Of a DNA stretch of 64,000 bases, positions 42,342 through 51,750 are shown in pieces. Each line of letters starts with the position of its first letter. The first letter of the stretch is position 1. The notes beneath the pieces were generated by a model that was not told the DNA's origin, ran no database searches, and was given only the letters and a program-made list of their open reading frames with translations. A program made the position numbers and the translations under genes. Source of the DNA: Roseiflexus sp. (GTDB lineage Bacteria; Chloroflexota; Chloroflexia; Chloroflexales; Roseiflexaceae); NCBI GenBank assembly GCA_025062325.1, contig JANXAL010000046.1, positions 1-64,000 on the forward strand, read 5' to 3'.

Positions 42342-44810
42342 TTGGATTACGGCACGACGTTGACATATTATCGCATTATTGCGAGTCAGGCGCTTCGTTC
42401 AGCTCTGACCGCCGATCTTATCGCCGCTGGGATTGGTCATCTTCCGCTGACAGAGATTTACGTCGAGCGGGGCGTTGTGCCTGCGCAGAACAGCGCCAAT
42501 GCTGCGCCACTGCCACTTGCCGATCTTGCGCGTGCGCCGCGTGTGCGTCTTGCCCTCGAAGGGCGCGCCGGAAGCGGGAAGAGCACAGCGGTGCGTCGCC
42601 TGGCGCTGGCATGTGCCGCCGCCGTTACCGGAGAACCAGAAGGCGCCGCTGCGCTTCTCGCCGACTGGACCCCGCCAGCGCCTCTGCCTGTGCTGATCGA
42701 GGCGCCCACGCAGATTGACGCCGCTCTCGATCCGTGGTCATTGATCGAGGCGTACCTGACCGCTGGCGGTCTTGCCGCCTTTGCCGGATCGGTGCATCAG
42801 GCGCTGCTCAATGGCGAGGCGCTCATCATCATCGATGGTGTCACGCCGCGTTCTGCTCCGCTAGTTACGCAGATCGTCGCAGCATTCCCCACCAATCGCT
42901 ACATTTGCACCTGTCGTCCTCATACGAGCGCTGATGTTTCTCCAGCCTCCCTCCTCCAGGTGCATGGCTTTCAGTTGGTGCATTTTGCGCCGCTCGAGCG
43001 CTCTCAGGTCGATAGTATGGTCGCCCGCCTGCTGACCGCCATCAATCGGCGGCGGATCGTGCGCGATCCGTCGCCATCACGGAGCGGGACGATTGCCGAA
43101 CAGATCGCCGATCTCCAGGGTCGCCTGCTGATTGACGACGGATTGCGGACATTGACGTTTGAGCCGCTGGCGCTTGCCATCGCCGTCGTGACCGATGCCA
43201 GCGGGCACATGCTCCCGGCAGCGCGCGCTCGGGTGTACCAGCAGGTCCTTGCTACGCTATGGGACAACGATGATCCCCCGTCGACTGTGCTGGCGCCGCT
43301 GGCGCTGGCGCTGCAACGCATGATGTATGAGGACGGACGGTTAGGCGTACTGATGCATGCAGATGTTGAACGATTGATCCGGGAAAGCGTCCCTGATGCC
43401 GATGATGCCCGGATTGCGGCGGTGATTGAGCGCGCCTTCGAGGCCGGTCTGCTTGATCGAGCAAGCGAGGCGCCTCAACCAGCGTACTCCATGCCTCAGA
43501 TAGGACTGCGGGCGTTCCTGGCAGCCCACGCCCTGGCGCACGCCGACGATTTTGCTGCGATCATGGCGCGACTTGCCGATCGTCCCGCTTGGCGCGAGAC
43601 GCTGACGCTTGCGGTGTGGCAGCGTATGAATACTGTCCTGGCAGATAGCACGCAGGAAAGGGGGCCAAACTCGCCCATCCCGTGGCACGTGCTCGGATTA
43701 TCGGAACACGCCGGAAAGGCGGACGATGAGCGTCTGGCAAAGAAGAAGTCATCACAGCGTGCGGCAAAACCCGGTCCCGTTCTGCAGCGCAACGCCGACG
43801 CGCCCATAAGCCGCCCAGAGCAGGCAGTCCTGCTCGCTGCCTCCTGTCTGGAAGCAGTAGAAGCGCAGCGCTTCCCGGACGTTCTCCACGAGGTGCGGCA
43901 GCGACTGCTTGCGATCATCGCTGATCCTGCCATCGCGGTCGAGGATCGCGTGCATGCCGGGCTGATGCTTGGCCGGTTAGGCGATCCCCGATTTGCGGAT
44001 CTGTTGCCGCCGCTGGCGCAGATTGATGCTGGCGTCTTCGTCTACGGCACTAATGACGCGCCCTATAGCGAGGAAGGTCCAGCGCAGCGCATCGATCTGC
44101 CAGCCTATCACATCGGCGTCTACCCGGTCACGAATGCGGAGTATGCCCGTTTTCTTGCGGCTCGTCCTGGACATCCCAAACCTCGCTACTGGTACGATCC
44201 GCGGTTCAATAACCCCTCGCAGCCGGTCGTCGGCGTCACCTGGCACGACGCTGTGGCGTATACGACGTGGTTGACTCGCGTCCTGGCGACCGATGGACGT
44301 CTTCCCCCCGGCATGGTGGCGCGACTGCCACTTGAAACTGAATGGGAAAAAGCTGCCACGTGGGACCCCCGTGCACGCGTCAAACGTCGCTTCCCCTGGG
44401 GCGACCAGTGGGTCGTGGGAGCGGCGAATGTCGCAGAGACTCGCGCCGGACCTGATGGGCGATCGCGTTGGGCGACGACACCGGTAGGGTGCTTCCCCAG
44501 CGGAGTGAGTCCCTACGGTGTTCATGATTTGATCGGGAACATTTGGGAATGGACAGCGAGCAGCGTTGAGGCGACGCCGGGGCGCGGCGCCGCTACTGGA
44601 CGACGAACCGGACGGTTGCATCTTCAGAGCGCTCCATCAGGTGCGCTATCATCGGAGCCACGCTGTCACTATATTCTGCGCGGATCGTCATTCAACTCGA
44701 CGACTGCCCATGCACGCGCCACCTACCGTGGCAGTCACCTCCCGCCGGATTACTGGCGCTACAACATCGGCTTTCGGATCGTCATTGCGCGTCCGCTCGC
44801 GGGGGAATAA
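42342..44810 (+). CDS. NACHT-type ATPase with C-terminal formylglycine-enzyme-like domain
   Basis: An 822-residue protein. The N terminus has LPLTEIYVERG and then Walker A LALEGRAGSGKSTAVRR (K80), with Walker B EALIIIDGVTPR and ICTCRPHTS as sensor. This fits bacterial NACHT (NLR-like) proteins. A helical region follows. From about 562 comes a formylglycine-generating-enzyme/C-type-lectin domain: YPVTNAEYARFLAARPG, VVGVTWHDAVAYTTWL, LPLETEWEKAATWD and GNIWEWTAS. The C terminus RGSSFNSTTAHARATYRG ... YNIGFRIV resembles variable regions of diversity-generating retroelements. A conflict-system or sensor role is likely from the architecture. The start is probably TTG 42342; no ATG is available in this frame before the P-loop. 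Confidence 0.85.
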   Translation: MDYGTTLTYYRIIASQALRSALTADLIAAGIGHLPLTEIYVERGVVPAQNSANAAPLPLADLARAPRVRLALEGRAGSGKSTAVRRLALACAAAVTGEPEGAAALLADWTPPAPLPVLIEAPTQIDAALDPWSLIEAYLTAGGLAAFAGSVHQALLNGEALIIIDGVTPRSAPLVTQIVAAFPTNRYICTCRPHTSADVSPASLLQVHGFQLVHFAPLERSQVDSMVARLLTAINRRRIVRDPSPSRSGTIAEQIADLQGRLLIDDGLRTLTFEPLALAIAVVTDASGHMLPAARARVYQQVLATLWDNDDPPSTVLAPLALALQRMMYEDGRLGVLMHADVERLIRESVPDADDARIAAVIERAFEAGLLDRASEAPQPAYSMPQIGLRAFLAAHALAHADDFAAIMARLADRPAWRETLTLAVWQRMNTVLADSTQERGPNSPIPWHVLGLSEHAGKADDERLAKKKSSQRAAKPGPVLQRNADAPISRPEQAVLLAASCLEAVEAQRFPDVLHEVRQRLLAIIADPAIAVEDRVHAGLMLGRLGDPRFADLLPPLAQIDAGVFVYGTNDAPYSEEGPAQRIDLPAYHIGVYPVTNAEYARFLAARPGHPKPRYWYDPRFNNPSQPVVGVTWHDAVAYTTWLTRVLATDGRLPPGMVARLPLETEWEKAATWDPRARVKRRFPWGDQWVVGAANVAETRAGPDGRSRWATTPVGCFPSGVSPYGVHDLIGNIWEWTASSVEATPGRGAATGRRTGRLHLQSAPSGALSSEPRCHYILRGSSFNSTTAHARATYRGSHLPPDYWRYNIGFRIVIARPLAGE

Positions 44811-44884
44811 ATCAGAAACCGGGAGCCGAACATCAGGAGCAAGAATCGAGAAACGGGCGCCAGGGATTAGGAGCGATACCGCGT

Positions 44885-45350
44885 CCTGCGGTTTTTTGCC
44901 CTCATTCCCTGGCCCTCTCATGTGGAAGCTCTTTGGGGCGCGAAGCAGGTCTGCCGCAGCCCGACGCCCTTATGCCCCTCATCCCCCCTACCCCCTTCTC
45001 CCACCTTACAAGTGGAGAGTTTTTGGGTACGACGGAAGTTTGCCGCGTCCTGACGCCCTGTTTCCCCTCATCCCCCCTTGCCCCCCGCTCCCACGAGGGG
45101 AGAAGGGGGCGCTAGGGCGTCCCACTGCCTGAAACGGGCGATGCAACGCGAGGGTGTGCCGGAAACATCTACACTTGCGAGCCTTCTCCCACCCCCCTGC
45201 GCCCCCGCATGCGGAGGGTTGGGGGAGAAGGGGGAGATGAGGCATTCCGATGACTGAAATCAGCGATCCAAACCAAGAGGCTTGCGAACAAATCTACACC
45301 TGTGAGCCCGGCTCCCCGCTCCCGCAGCGTGGGAGAAGGGAGAGATGGAG
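44885..45350. repeat. Family 2 repeat array
   Basis: Contains four or more CTCCCCCTTCTCCC/GGGAGAAGGGGG units, GTGGAGAGTTTTTGGGT and GATGCAACGCGAGG elements, interrupted by short unrelated segments. No gene; the rest of the gap (to 45524) has nothing identifiable. Confidence 0.85.
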
Positions 45351-45524
45351 CGTCCTGACGCTCAAAACGGGCGAGGCAACCAACACGTCCTTCAATTCCT
45401 ATGCTCAACGTTCCACGCCCGCCCTCACGCTGCTTGCACCCTCGCCCTGGATGCACAGCAGCGCGATCCTTCCTGTCGCCTTTTACACCCGTACCTTACG
45501 CCCCTTGCCTTAGCGCCTTGCATC

Positions 45525-45866
45525 TTACGCCTCGCGCCCCCCGCCGCCAAAGATATTCAACAGTACCACACCTACAATGATTAGGGCGATGCCGATGACT
45601 CCGATAATGTTCAACCGTTCACGCCATACCAGCACGCCGATGATCGCAATCGCAGCCGTTCCCAGGCCCGACCAGATGGCATAAGCGATCCCAAGCGGGA
45701 TTGTGCGCAGACTGAGGGACATGAGGTAGAATGATGAGCCATAGCCAGCAATCACTAGGAGCGTCGGCAGCAGGCGCGTAAAACCGTCGGTGGCCTTGAG
45801 AGCGTTCGTTCCGATCAGTTCACAGACGATAGCGCCCAGCAGCAGCATCATGCCACGCGGATCCAT
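45525..45866 (-). CDS. SMR-family multidrug efflux transporter (EmrE-like)
   Basis: A 113-residue protein with four membrane helices. VCELIGTNALKATDGFTRLLP matches EmrE, with the essential proton/drug-coupling Glu at residue 16. GIAYAIWSGLGTAAIAIIGVLVWRERLN and VGVVLLNIF complete the family pattern. It would export cationic compounds as a homodimer. It stands divergent from cobS with a 36-base gap and may share control with it. Confidence 0.93.
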   Translation of the reverse strand: MDPRGMMLLLGAIVCELIGTNALKATDGFTRLLPTLLVIAGYGSSFYLMSLSLRTIPLGIAYAIWSGLGTAAIAIIGVLVWRERLNIIGVIGIALIIVGVVLLNIFGGGGREA

Positions 45867-45902
45867 ATGGCATCACCTCCGAATTGAGACAGGAACGCAC
45901 AC

Positions 45903-46709
45903 GTGTCCTCTGAGCATACCACGTCACAGCATACGCCGCGCAACTGGTGGGGTCCTTTGCGGCCCATCGGCGAGGCGCTGCGCTTCCTCACGGTCATTCC
46001 CGTGCCAGGGCTGCCGCCAGCGACCGCAGAGGCGATACCGCGCGCCATTCCGTACTTCCCCATCGCAGGGCTGATACTCGGCGCATTGCTCGCCATCATC
46101 GGCTGGGTCGCCGGATCGCTCTGGAACGAGACGGTCCGCGCGGTCGCGCTGGCAGTCGCCTGGGGCATATTGACGGCAGGGATGCACCTCGACGGGTTGA
46201 GCGACACGTTCGACGGCGTGATGAGCTGGCGGTCGCGGGAACGCAAGCTGGAGATTATGCGCGACAGCCGGATGGGGGTGATGGGAGCGCTAGCGCTGGC
46301 GGCGGTACTGGGATTGAAGGCGGCGTTCCTGGCTGCCGCAGGAGATGGCTGGGTTCGCGCCGTATTGCTGGCGCCGGTGCTGGGCCGCTGGGCGGCTGTC
46401 TATGGCATGATGCGCTTTCCGCCCGCACGCGAAGGAGGGTTGGGACGCACCTTTCAGTCACAATTGCGCACCGGCGACTTCCTGATCGCCAGCGGCATGA
46501 CGCTGATCCTGGTGCTAGCGGTGGGAGGCGAACGCGGGCTGATCGCGCTGGCGCTCGTCTGGCTGACCACTCACATTTTGGGGCGCTGGTGGACGCGCGA
46601 CCTTGGAGGGCTGACAGGCGATACCTATGGCGCGCTCTGCGAGATTGGCGAGGTTGTCGCCCTGGCGACGCTGACTGCGAGCATTCCGCTGCGTCTGACT
46701 TCAGCATGA
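45903..46709 (+). CDS. cobS: Adenosylcobinamide-GDP ribazoletransferase
   Basis: A 268-residue membrane protein of CobS length. IGEALRFLTVIPVPG, then AGMHLDGLSDTFDGVMS and REKMEIM-like RERKLEIMRDSRMGVMG are the family signatures, the DGLSD motif being the metal site. Several hydrophobic helices follow. It joins adenosylcobinamide-GDP with alpha-ribazole in the last step of B12 assembly. The window's own nrdJ is a user of this coenzyme. The start was taken at 45903 as GTG. Confidence 0.95.
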   Translation: MSSEHTTSQHTPRNWWGPLRPIGEALRFLTVIPVPGLPPATAEAIPRAIPYFPIAGLILGALLAIIGWVAGSLWNETVRAVALAVAWGILTAGMHLDGLSDTFDGVMSWRSRERKLEIMRDSRMGVMGALALAAVLGLKAAFLAAAGDGWVRAVLLAPVLGRWAAVYGMMRFPPAREGGLGRTFQSQLRTGDFLIASGMTLILVLAVGGERGLIALALVWLTTHILGRWWTRDLGGLTGDTYGALCEIGEVVALATLTASIPLRLTSA

Positions 46710-46834
46710 CGCCTGGACCGGAACCGGCATCGTTGTGAGCTCATACGAAGTCCCTGGGTCACAGAGGCTTTCTGTCAGCAAGGATGAGCTAGCTATGCGG
46801 AGCTGCGCCCGGCGGCTGATCGTTTTGGAATGAT

Positions 46835-46925
46835 TACCCCGCTATCCGTTCGTTCGCCTGGCGCCTAAAGTCGCAGGCTGCGGAATGTGAAGCTCGCCTG
46901 CGCAGGCCATATGCGTTGCGTGCGT
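46835..46925. repeat. Family 3 repeat
   Basis: Begins CCCGCTATCCGTTCGTTCGC and contains CCTGGCGCCTAAAGTCGC and AAGCTCGCCTGCGCAGGCC. It closely matches 57530-57650. Confidence 0.75.
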
Positions 46926-46945
46926 TTATTTGACGGGCGCCAGAT

Positions 46946-47176
46946 CTAGGGCCACAGCCCCATGACGCTGCGCATGATTGCCAGTTCGCCGATGTGGTAC
47001 GAATTGTGCGTGGCAAGGATCGCAATCTCGCGCACGATGGAACGTCGATGCTCGCCGCTGTTCGGCAATGGCGCAAAGAGATCGTCAGCAGGATCGTTGC
47101 TGATGTTCACGAGTTGCTGGCGGTCGGCGAGGAACTGCTCGATGGCGATTATGGCAGCCGGAGCAATGTCAAACCC
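46946..47176 (-). pseudogene. DinB-family remnant
   Basis: A frame of 76 residues without a start codon ends at 46946. It reads AIEQFLADRQQLVNISND, then VREIAILATHNSYHIGEL and AIMRSVMGLWP, the typical C-terminal half of DinB proteins. It begins right after the TGA of the thioredoxin-like gene and is in the same frame as it. The N-terminal half, with the first metal ligands, is missing. Confidence 0.7.
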
Positions 47177-47623
47177 TCACGCAGCAAGCGCATCGCGCCG
47201 GGGACGCAGCGCCAGATGATCGACGCTGCCAATCTGCGCTGCAAGCGTTGCAGCATCGGTGAACCCCAGATTCACGTAGCGCACCACGCCCGTCGCATCA
47301 AGCACGACCGTCGCTGGAGCGGTCAGGATGCCGAGGCGATCGATGAGTTGAGGATAATCCGGCGCTGACAGGGTACGTACCGTCACTGCGTCCCCCAGCG
47401 TCGCCGCCAGTTGCGCCAGCGCTGGCGCCTGACGGGTGCGACACTCAATGCATCCGGGGGTCGAAAAGCCTACTACCGCGGGTTTACCGGCTGGAATGAT
47501 GCCAGCAAACGGCGTTTCGCGCGCCAGGGCGCGGATCTTCCAGGCGCGCCAGAGGCGAATGCACCCCCATACCAGTGCAACGACAATGGCAAGCGCTACG
47601 ATGAGCAGCAATCGTTCAAACAT
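47177..47623 (-). CDS. Thioredoxin-fold protein with membrane anchor
   Basis: A 148-residue protein. One membrane segment (LLLIVALAIVVALVWGCI) at the N terminus is followed by a thioredoxin domain with GFSTPGCIECRTRQAP (CxxC) and cis-Pro element LTAPATVVLDATG. It probably acts on the outer face as a thiol carrier. The neighbouring DUF4395 protein, 15 bases upstream, is a frequent partner. Its TGA stop is followed in frame by the DinB remnant. Confidence 0.9.
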   Translation of the reverse strand: MFERLLLIVALAIVVALVWGCIRLWRAWKIRALARETPFAGIIPAGKPAVVGFSTPGCIECRTRQAPALAQLAATLGDAVTVRTLSAPDYPQLIDRLGILTAPATVVLDATGVVRYVNLGFTDAATLAAQIGSVDHLALRPRRDALAA

Positions 47624-47638
47624 TGTCTGCCAGTCGCC

Positions 47639-48085
47639 TCAGCGCAATTTCCGCAGGCGCTGAAGCTGGAAGAAAATGAAACAGCCGACACAGAAGCCAA
47701 AGATGAGGTTAATCGCCGCCAGCGCGATTACAAGCAGCGCCAGCGCCCATCCGATGGTCGGCGCGCCAAGAAATAGGGCAAGACTTGCCAGGATCAGCGT
47801 CGCCGCGCCTATCCCTTGCGCAAAACGGTGGGGCGCCGCATCTTCGTGATGGATGTCGGGGCGCAGTATCCCGGCCGGACGCAGTACGTCGCGGTAGAGG
47901 CGTTGAAAGACCGCCAGTTCCGGCGACAGTGCGCCAAGCGTCATGATTGCAGCAACCACGACGACCAGCCAGGGCAGATTGACGATGAATGCCACCAGCA
48001 GCAGGGCGATGATCGCCGCTTGATTGACTCGCAGCGCCGTGCGGTCGAACGCGGGAGCTAGGGTGTTCATCGGCTCAACAGACAT
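47639..48085 (-). CDS. DUF4395 membrane protein
   Basis: A 148-residue protein of the DUF4395 family: FDRTALRVNQAAIIALLLVAFIVN, RPDIHHEDAAPHRFAQGIGA, and FGFCVGCFIFFQLQRL with a CxxC near the C terminus. It has four hydrophobic helices. DUF4395 genes often accompany thioredoxin-like genes, as here, and may carry electrons or thiols across the membrane. Start ATG 48085; a second Met is five codons in. Confidence 0.9.
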   Translation of the reverse strand: MSVEPMNTLAPAFDRTALRVNQAAIIALLLVAFIVNLPWLVVVVAAIMTLGALSPELAVFQRLYRDVLRPAGILRPDIHHEDAAPHRFAQGIGAATLILASLALFLGAPTIGWALALLVIALAAINLIFGFCVGCFIFFQLQRLRKLR

Positions 48086-48347
48086 GCCTGAGTTCCTTAC
48101 GCAACTTTGATAAGATTCCTGATCATCTTAACAACTTTAGCGATTTTGTCAAGATTTGGTTCGGTATATCGCTCGTATCTCGGGTTGATATGATACAAAG
48201 CGTCCCCCTGGTATGCGCGTCTGTCTGACATAGTTGCGGCAACGGACGACGCCTATGCGATGGTGGTGCACATTGCTGCAACGACGGACGCTGAGCCATG
48301 GGCATCCGAAGGTTCTCTAGACCGACGCCGCGGGGGAGGAAATGCGT

Positions 48348-48887
48348 ATGGACGAGGATCACAGCTATCGTCGCCTTGAGATGACCGTTCTGATGACGCC
48401 GGATATGGCAAATTTCTCCGGGCGCGTGCACGGCGGCTCGATTTTGAAACTGCTCGATCAGGTGGCATACGCCTGCGCCGCCCGCTATTCAGGTTCATAT
48501 GTGGTTACAGTGTCGGTCGACCAGGTGGTCTTCCACGAGCCGTTGTATGTTGGCGAGCTGGTCACCTTTCTGGCATCGGTCAACTATACCGGCACTACTT
48601 CGATGGAAGTCGGCATCCGGGTGATGGCTGAGAATATTCAGGCGCGCAGTGAGCGCCACGTGATGACCTGCTACTTCACGATGGTGGCAGTAGACGAGCA
48701 CGGTAGACCGCACCGCGTCCCCTCGTTCACTCCCACGACTCCGGTCGAGCAGCGGCGCTGGAAGGCTGCGCAATTGCGGCGCGAATTTCGCCGTGAGATT
48801 GAACGCCGCAGCCTGGATATCCGTCTGCACCCCGACGAGCTTGCCGCAGAACAGGAGTCAGACAAACGGCACGAGTCACAGGGGTGA
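48348..48887 (+). CDS. Acyl-CoA thioesterase (hotdog fold)
   Basis: A 179-residue hotdog protein. GRVHGGSILKLLDQVAYACAARYSG holds the catalytic Asp, and VSVDQVVFHEPLYVGELVTFLASV is typical of YciA-like enzymes. The C terminus adds about 45 charged residues of unknown role. The start is ATG 48348, which places GGGGGAGGA about 7 bases upstream; ATG 48342 would be too close to it. The gene is divergent from DUF4395. Confidence 0.9.
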   Translation: MDEDHSYRRLEMTVLMTPDMANFSGRVHGGSILKLLDQVAYACAARYSGSYVVTVSVDQVVFHEPLYVGELVTFLASVNYTGTTSMEVGIRVMAENIQARSERHVMTCYFTMVAVDEHGRPHRVPSFTPTTPVEQRRWKAAQLRREFRREIERRSLDIRLHPDELAAEQESDKRHESQG

Positions 48888-48889
48888 TC

Positions 48890-49720
48890 ATCGGAAGAGG
48901 CGAGAGGTCGCGGCAGAAGGGTTGTAGGCCTTGAAGGGAGGAAGGCACGCCTTGCGGGGGGGGAGGTTGAGGGTGAGCGTATTTTTCGCTTTCCGACGCT
49001 TCGTTTTCCCTCGCCCCTTTGCCCTTCTCTCTCCCCAAAGGGAGCGTTTTTCAGGCGCAAGGGGCGTTTTCGGCCTCCCAACGCTTATTTCCACTCATCC
49101 CCTCTACCCCCTTCCTCTCAAGTGTCGGCTTTTTGGCGTGCGAAGCGGATTTGCCGCGTCCTGACGCCCTTTTTCCCCTCATCCCCCGACCCCCTTCTCT
49201 CACAAGGGGAGAAGGGGGAGTTTACGCATCCTGACGCTCAAAACGGGCGATGCAACGGAAGGGCTTGCCGGGAAAATCTATACTTGGTAACTACCCCCTT
49301 CTCCCACCCCTTGCGCCCCCGCGTGCGGGAGGTTGGGGGGGAGGCTCTCGCGTGTAGGCTTTCAGGGTGCGAAGCAGGTTTGCCGCATCCTGCCGCCCTT
49401 GGTCCCTCAGGCCCTCTGCCCCCTTCTCCCACATCTCACAAGCGCAGCGTCTTTGAGGGGCGATTGATGTTTTCGGCGTCCTGACGCCTGTTTGTCCCTT
49501 ATCCCCCTCATCCCTCTCGCCCCCTTCTCCCACAAGGGGAGAAGGGGGAGGTAGGGCAGCCTGAGGCCTGAAACAGACAGTTAGCAGGGGAGATTGCCAG
49601 AAAAATCTACACCCATGAGGAAGGGGGGCAGCCTGAGGCCTAGAGCGGGCGATGCGACGTGAGGGCGTGTCAGCAAAACTCTCCACCTGTGAGAGGGGAG
49701 GAAGGGGGGTTCGAGCGCTC
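48890..49720. repeat. Family 2 repeat array, largest in window
   Basis: About 830 bases of repeated CTCCCCCTTCTCCC/GGGAGAAGGGGG palindromes, AAGGGCTTGCCGGGAAAATC and AATCTACACC elements. At least five unit copies are visible, some with inserted segments. No gene; 49720-49840 also holds nothing identifiable. Confidence 0.85.
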
Positions 49721-49840
49721 AGGCAGTCATTGGGTTCGATTTATCTATTCGCTCCCTCCTTCGGTTGTTCGCTGGCAGCAGCGCCTGGTTCCTGAGTCCG
49801 CTCCCAATCCTCAGTTTCCAGTTTTCGCAGCCCCTACCCC

Positions 49841-50842
49841 CTAACCCATATCCTGACGCTGCTCAAACCAGACAATTCCCGCCAGCATCGCTGCGGCGAG
49901 CAACCCGGCGGCGATGTACCCATCCGGGGCGCGCGCCTGCGAGATGTACACTGCCACCATTCCCGCGCCGCATCCCATCAGGTAACAGATCAGCACCGCC
50001 TCGCGCCGCGTCAGACCAAGCGCGTGCAGCCGATGCGACACATGATCCTTGCCCGGCGTGGTCAACGGGTTCTTGCCCCGGCGGAGACGGGAGATGAAGA
50101 CCAGCGACGTGTCAAAGATCGGCACTGCCAGAACGCATACCGGCACCAGCCAGGTTACCCATGGCACATTCGAGGGGAAACGTAGTTTGATCGCCAGCGC
50201 TGCCAGGAGGAAACCCAGAAAGAGCGAACCGGCATCGCCCATAAAAATGGTCGCCGGGTTGAGATTGTAGCGCAGAAAGCCAATACACGCGCCGATCAGC
50301 GCGGCAGCCATCGCCCCTACCAGGTACTGCCCGCTCATGGCTGCCAGAAGCAGGAAATAGGCGGCGGCAACCGTCGTCACCCCCGCTGAAAGCCCGTCCA
50401 TGTTGTCGAGCAGGTTGAGTGCATTCGTGATGCCCACCACCCAGAACAGCGTAATTGCCCAGTTCAGCCATTCAACCGGGAAGAGGCGCACCTGTGTGCC
50501 GCCGAGGATGAGGATCGCGCCGGCCAACGCCTGCACGCCGAGTTTCACATAGGCGTTCAATCCCCAGCGGTCATCGGCAAGCCCAAAGAGCGATACCAGC
50601 GTGGCGCCGAGCAGGATGCCGATTAGTTCGCGCACGTATGCCCGGTCGCCAAAGAGAATGAGCGCAACGACGAACGCGGCATAGATAGCGGCGCCGCCGA
50701 GCAGCGGCACTGGCGCAAGGTGCAGTTTGCGTGCGGCAGGCGCATCGACCACGCCGGTGCGCAGCGCCACTCGCCGCACCACTGGCGTTGCCAGAACCGA
50801 AAAGGTCAGGGCAGTGATGAAGATCAGGAGGATCTGCGTCAT
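49841..50842 (-). CDS. Undecaprenyl-phosphate sugar-1-phosphate transferase (TagO/WecA type)
   Basis: A 333-residue membrane enzyme of the MraY-like superfamily. [16 protein letters not shown] carries the metal-binding DDxx[16 protein letters not shown] and [15 protein letters not shown] carry further catalytic acids, and [15 protein letters not shown] is the usual C-terminal loop. About ten membrane helices are expected. It transfers a sugar phosphate from a UDP-sugar to a lipid carrier and starts cell-surface polymer synthesis. ATG 50842 has a weak AGG. It is divergent from bioY. Confidence 0.92.
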   Translation of the reverse strand: MTQILLIFITALTFSVLATPVVRRVALRTGVVDAPAARKLHLAPVPLLGGAAIYAAFVVALILFGDRAYVRELIGILLGATLVSLFGLADDRWGLNAYVKLGVQALAGAILILGGTQVRLFPVEWLNWAITLFWVVGITNALNLLDNMDGLSAGVTTVAAAYFLLLAAMSGQYLVGAMAAALIGACIGFLRYNLNPATIFMGDAGSLFLGFLLAALAIKLRFPSNVPWVTWLVPVCVLAVPIFDTSLVFISRLRRGKNPLTTPGKDHVSHRLHALGLTRREAVLICYLMGCGAGMVAVYISQARAPDGYIAAGLLAAAMLAGIVWFEQRQDMG

Positions 50843-50875
50843 TGGAAAACCTGTGGAGGCATTGAAGGAACGAAA

Positions 50876-50903
50876 TTGTAACTCTTGCAGGATACTATAT
50901 ATC
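50876..50903 (+). promoter_or_regulatory. Candidate promoter for bioY
   Basis: TTGTAA (50876-50881), a 16-base spacer and TATATC (50898-50903). It is about 80 bases before the bioY start. No BirA or BioR operator was found. Confidence 0.4.
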
Positions 50904-50980
50904 ATACCGCACGTAAGGGGAAGTCAAGATTTTGTCTGGGGAGATGCCTCAGACGCCTGAAATGTCGAAAGGGGGCGTTT

Positions 50981-51598
50981 ATGGTCGCACCATCGGTCAG
51001 CCATCCGTCGCTCGCGCAGGCCGTCTTTCCACGCGCGTCCTGGCTGCGCGATCTGCTGCTCGTCGTTGGGGGGGTAATCTTTGTTGCGCTGCTGGCGCAG
51101 ATACGGATTCCGTTACCGTTTACGCCGGTTCCCATCACCGGTCAGACGCTGGGAGTGTTGCTGATTGGCGCAGCATACGGCTGGCGATTAGGGTTCATCA
51201 CACTGGCAGCGTATGTGGCATCGGGCGTCGTGGGGCTGCCGGTCTTTGCGGGCGGCGCTTCCGGTCTGGCGCGCCTCTTCGGTCCGACAGGCGGGTACCT
51301 CGTGTCGTTCCCTTTGGCTGCGGCGTTGATCGGCTTTCTGGTGCAGCGCTTTGGCGTTGATCGCCATCCGCTGCGCATGGCGGCATCGATGGCGCTCTGC
51401 TCGGCGCTCATCCTTGGGCTGGGTTCGACATGGCTGGCGTTCGCGCTACAGACGAGCATGAGCGATGCGCTGGCGAAAGGCGCGTGGCCCTTCATCCCTG
51501 GTGATCTGGTGAAGATGGCAATTGCAGCGTTGCTCCTTCCCGGCGCGTGGCGCCTCGTGGGGCGCGCCGACCGGCGTGAGAACGGCTCTCAGGGATAG
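50981..51598 (+). CDS. bioY: Biotin transporter BioY
   Basis: A 205-residue protein with six membrane helices. IRIPLPFTPVPITGQTLGVLL and AAYVASGVVGLPVFAGGASG are BioY hallmarks, as is GPTGGYLVSFPLAA. It is the substrate-binding part of a biotin uptake system; no energising module is nearby. ATG 50981 is supported by AAAGGGGG. It ends in a polar tail. Confidence 0.95.
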   Translation: MVAPSVSHPSLAQAVFPRASWLRDLLLVVGGVIFVALLAQIRIPLPFTPVPITGQTLGVLLIGAAYGWRLGFITLAAYVASGVVGLPVFAGGASGLARLFGPTGGYLVSFPLAAALIGFLVQRFGVDRHPLRMAASMALCSALILGLGSTWLAFALQTSMSDALAKGAWPFIPGDLVKMAIAALLLPGAWRLVGRADRRENGSQG

Positions 51599-51655
51599 GT
51601 TTTCTGAAGAGGTTTCAGAGTTCCAGGCCGCCTTCACTCTCAGGTCTCTCTGAAT

Positions 51656-51725
51656 AAGACGCAACGGCGCAGAGACGCAAAGGAGCGCCGTACCAATTAC
51701 GACGCTTCGCGTCTTTGCGTCAACC
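51656..51725. repeat. Family 4 CTTTGCGTC inverted repeat
   Basis: GACGCAAAG and CTTTGCGTC form perfect 9-base arms around a spacer of about 30 bases. Related CTTTGCGCC/CTTTGCGTC words are at 13739-13770, 33300-33330, 55723-55740 and 61870-61895. It could terminate bioY and the M20 gene from both sides. Confidence 0.6.
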
Positions 51726-51750
51726 TTCTCTGAACGCTGCCGCGCTCCCG

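Noticed and set aside
50876-50980. BirA or BioR operator upstream of bioY
   Set aside because: TTGTAAC resembles half of a BirA site, but the complementary half is absent, and the BioR palindrome is not matched.
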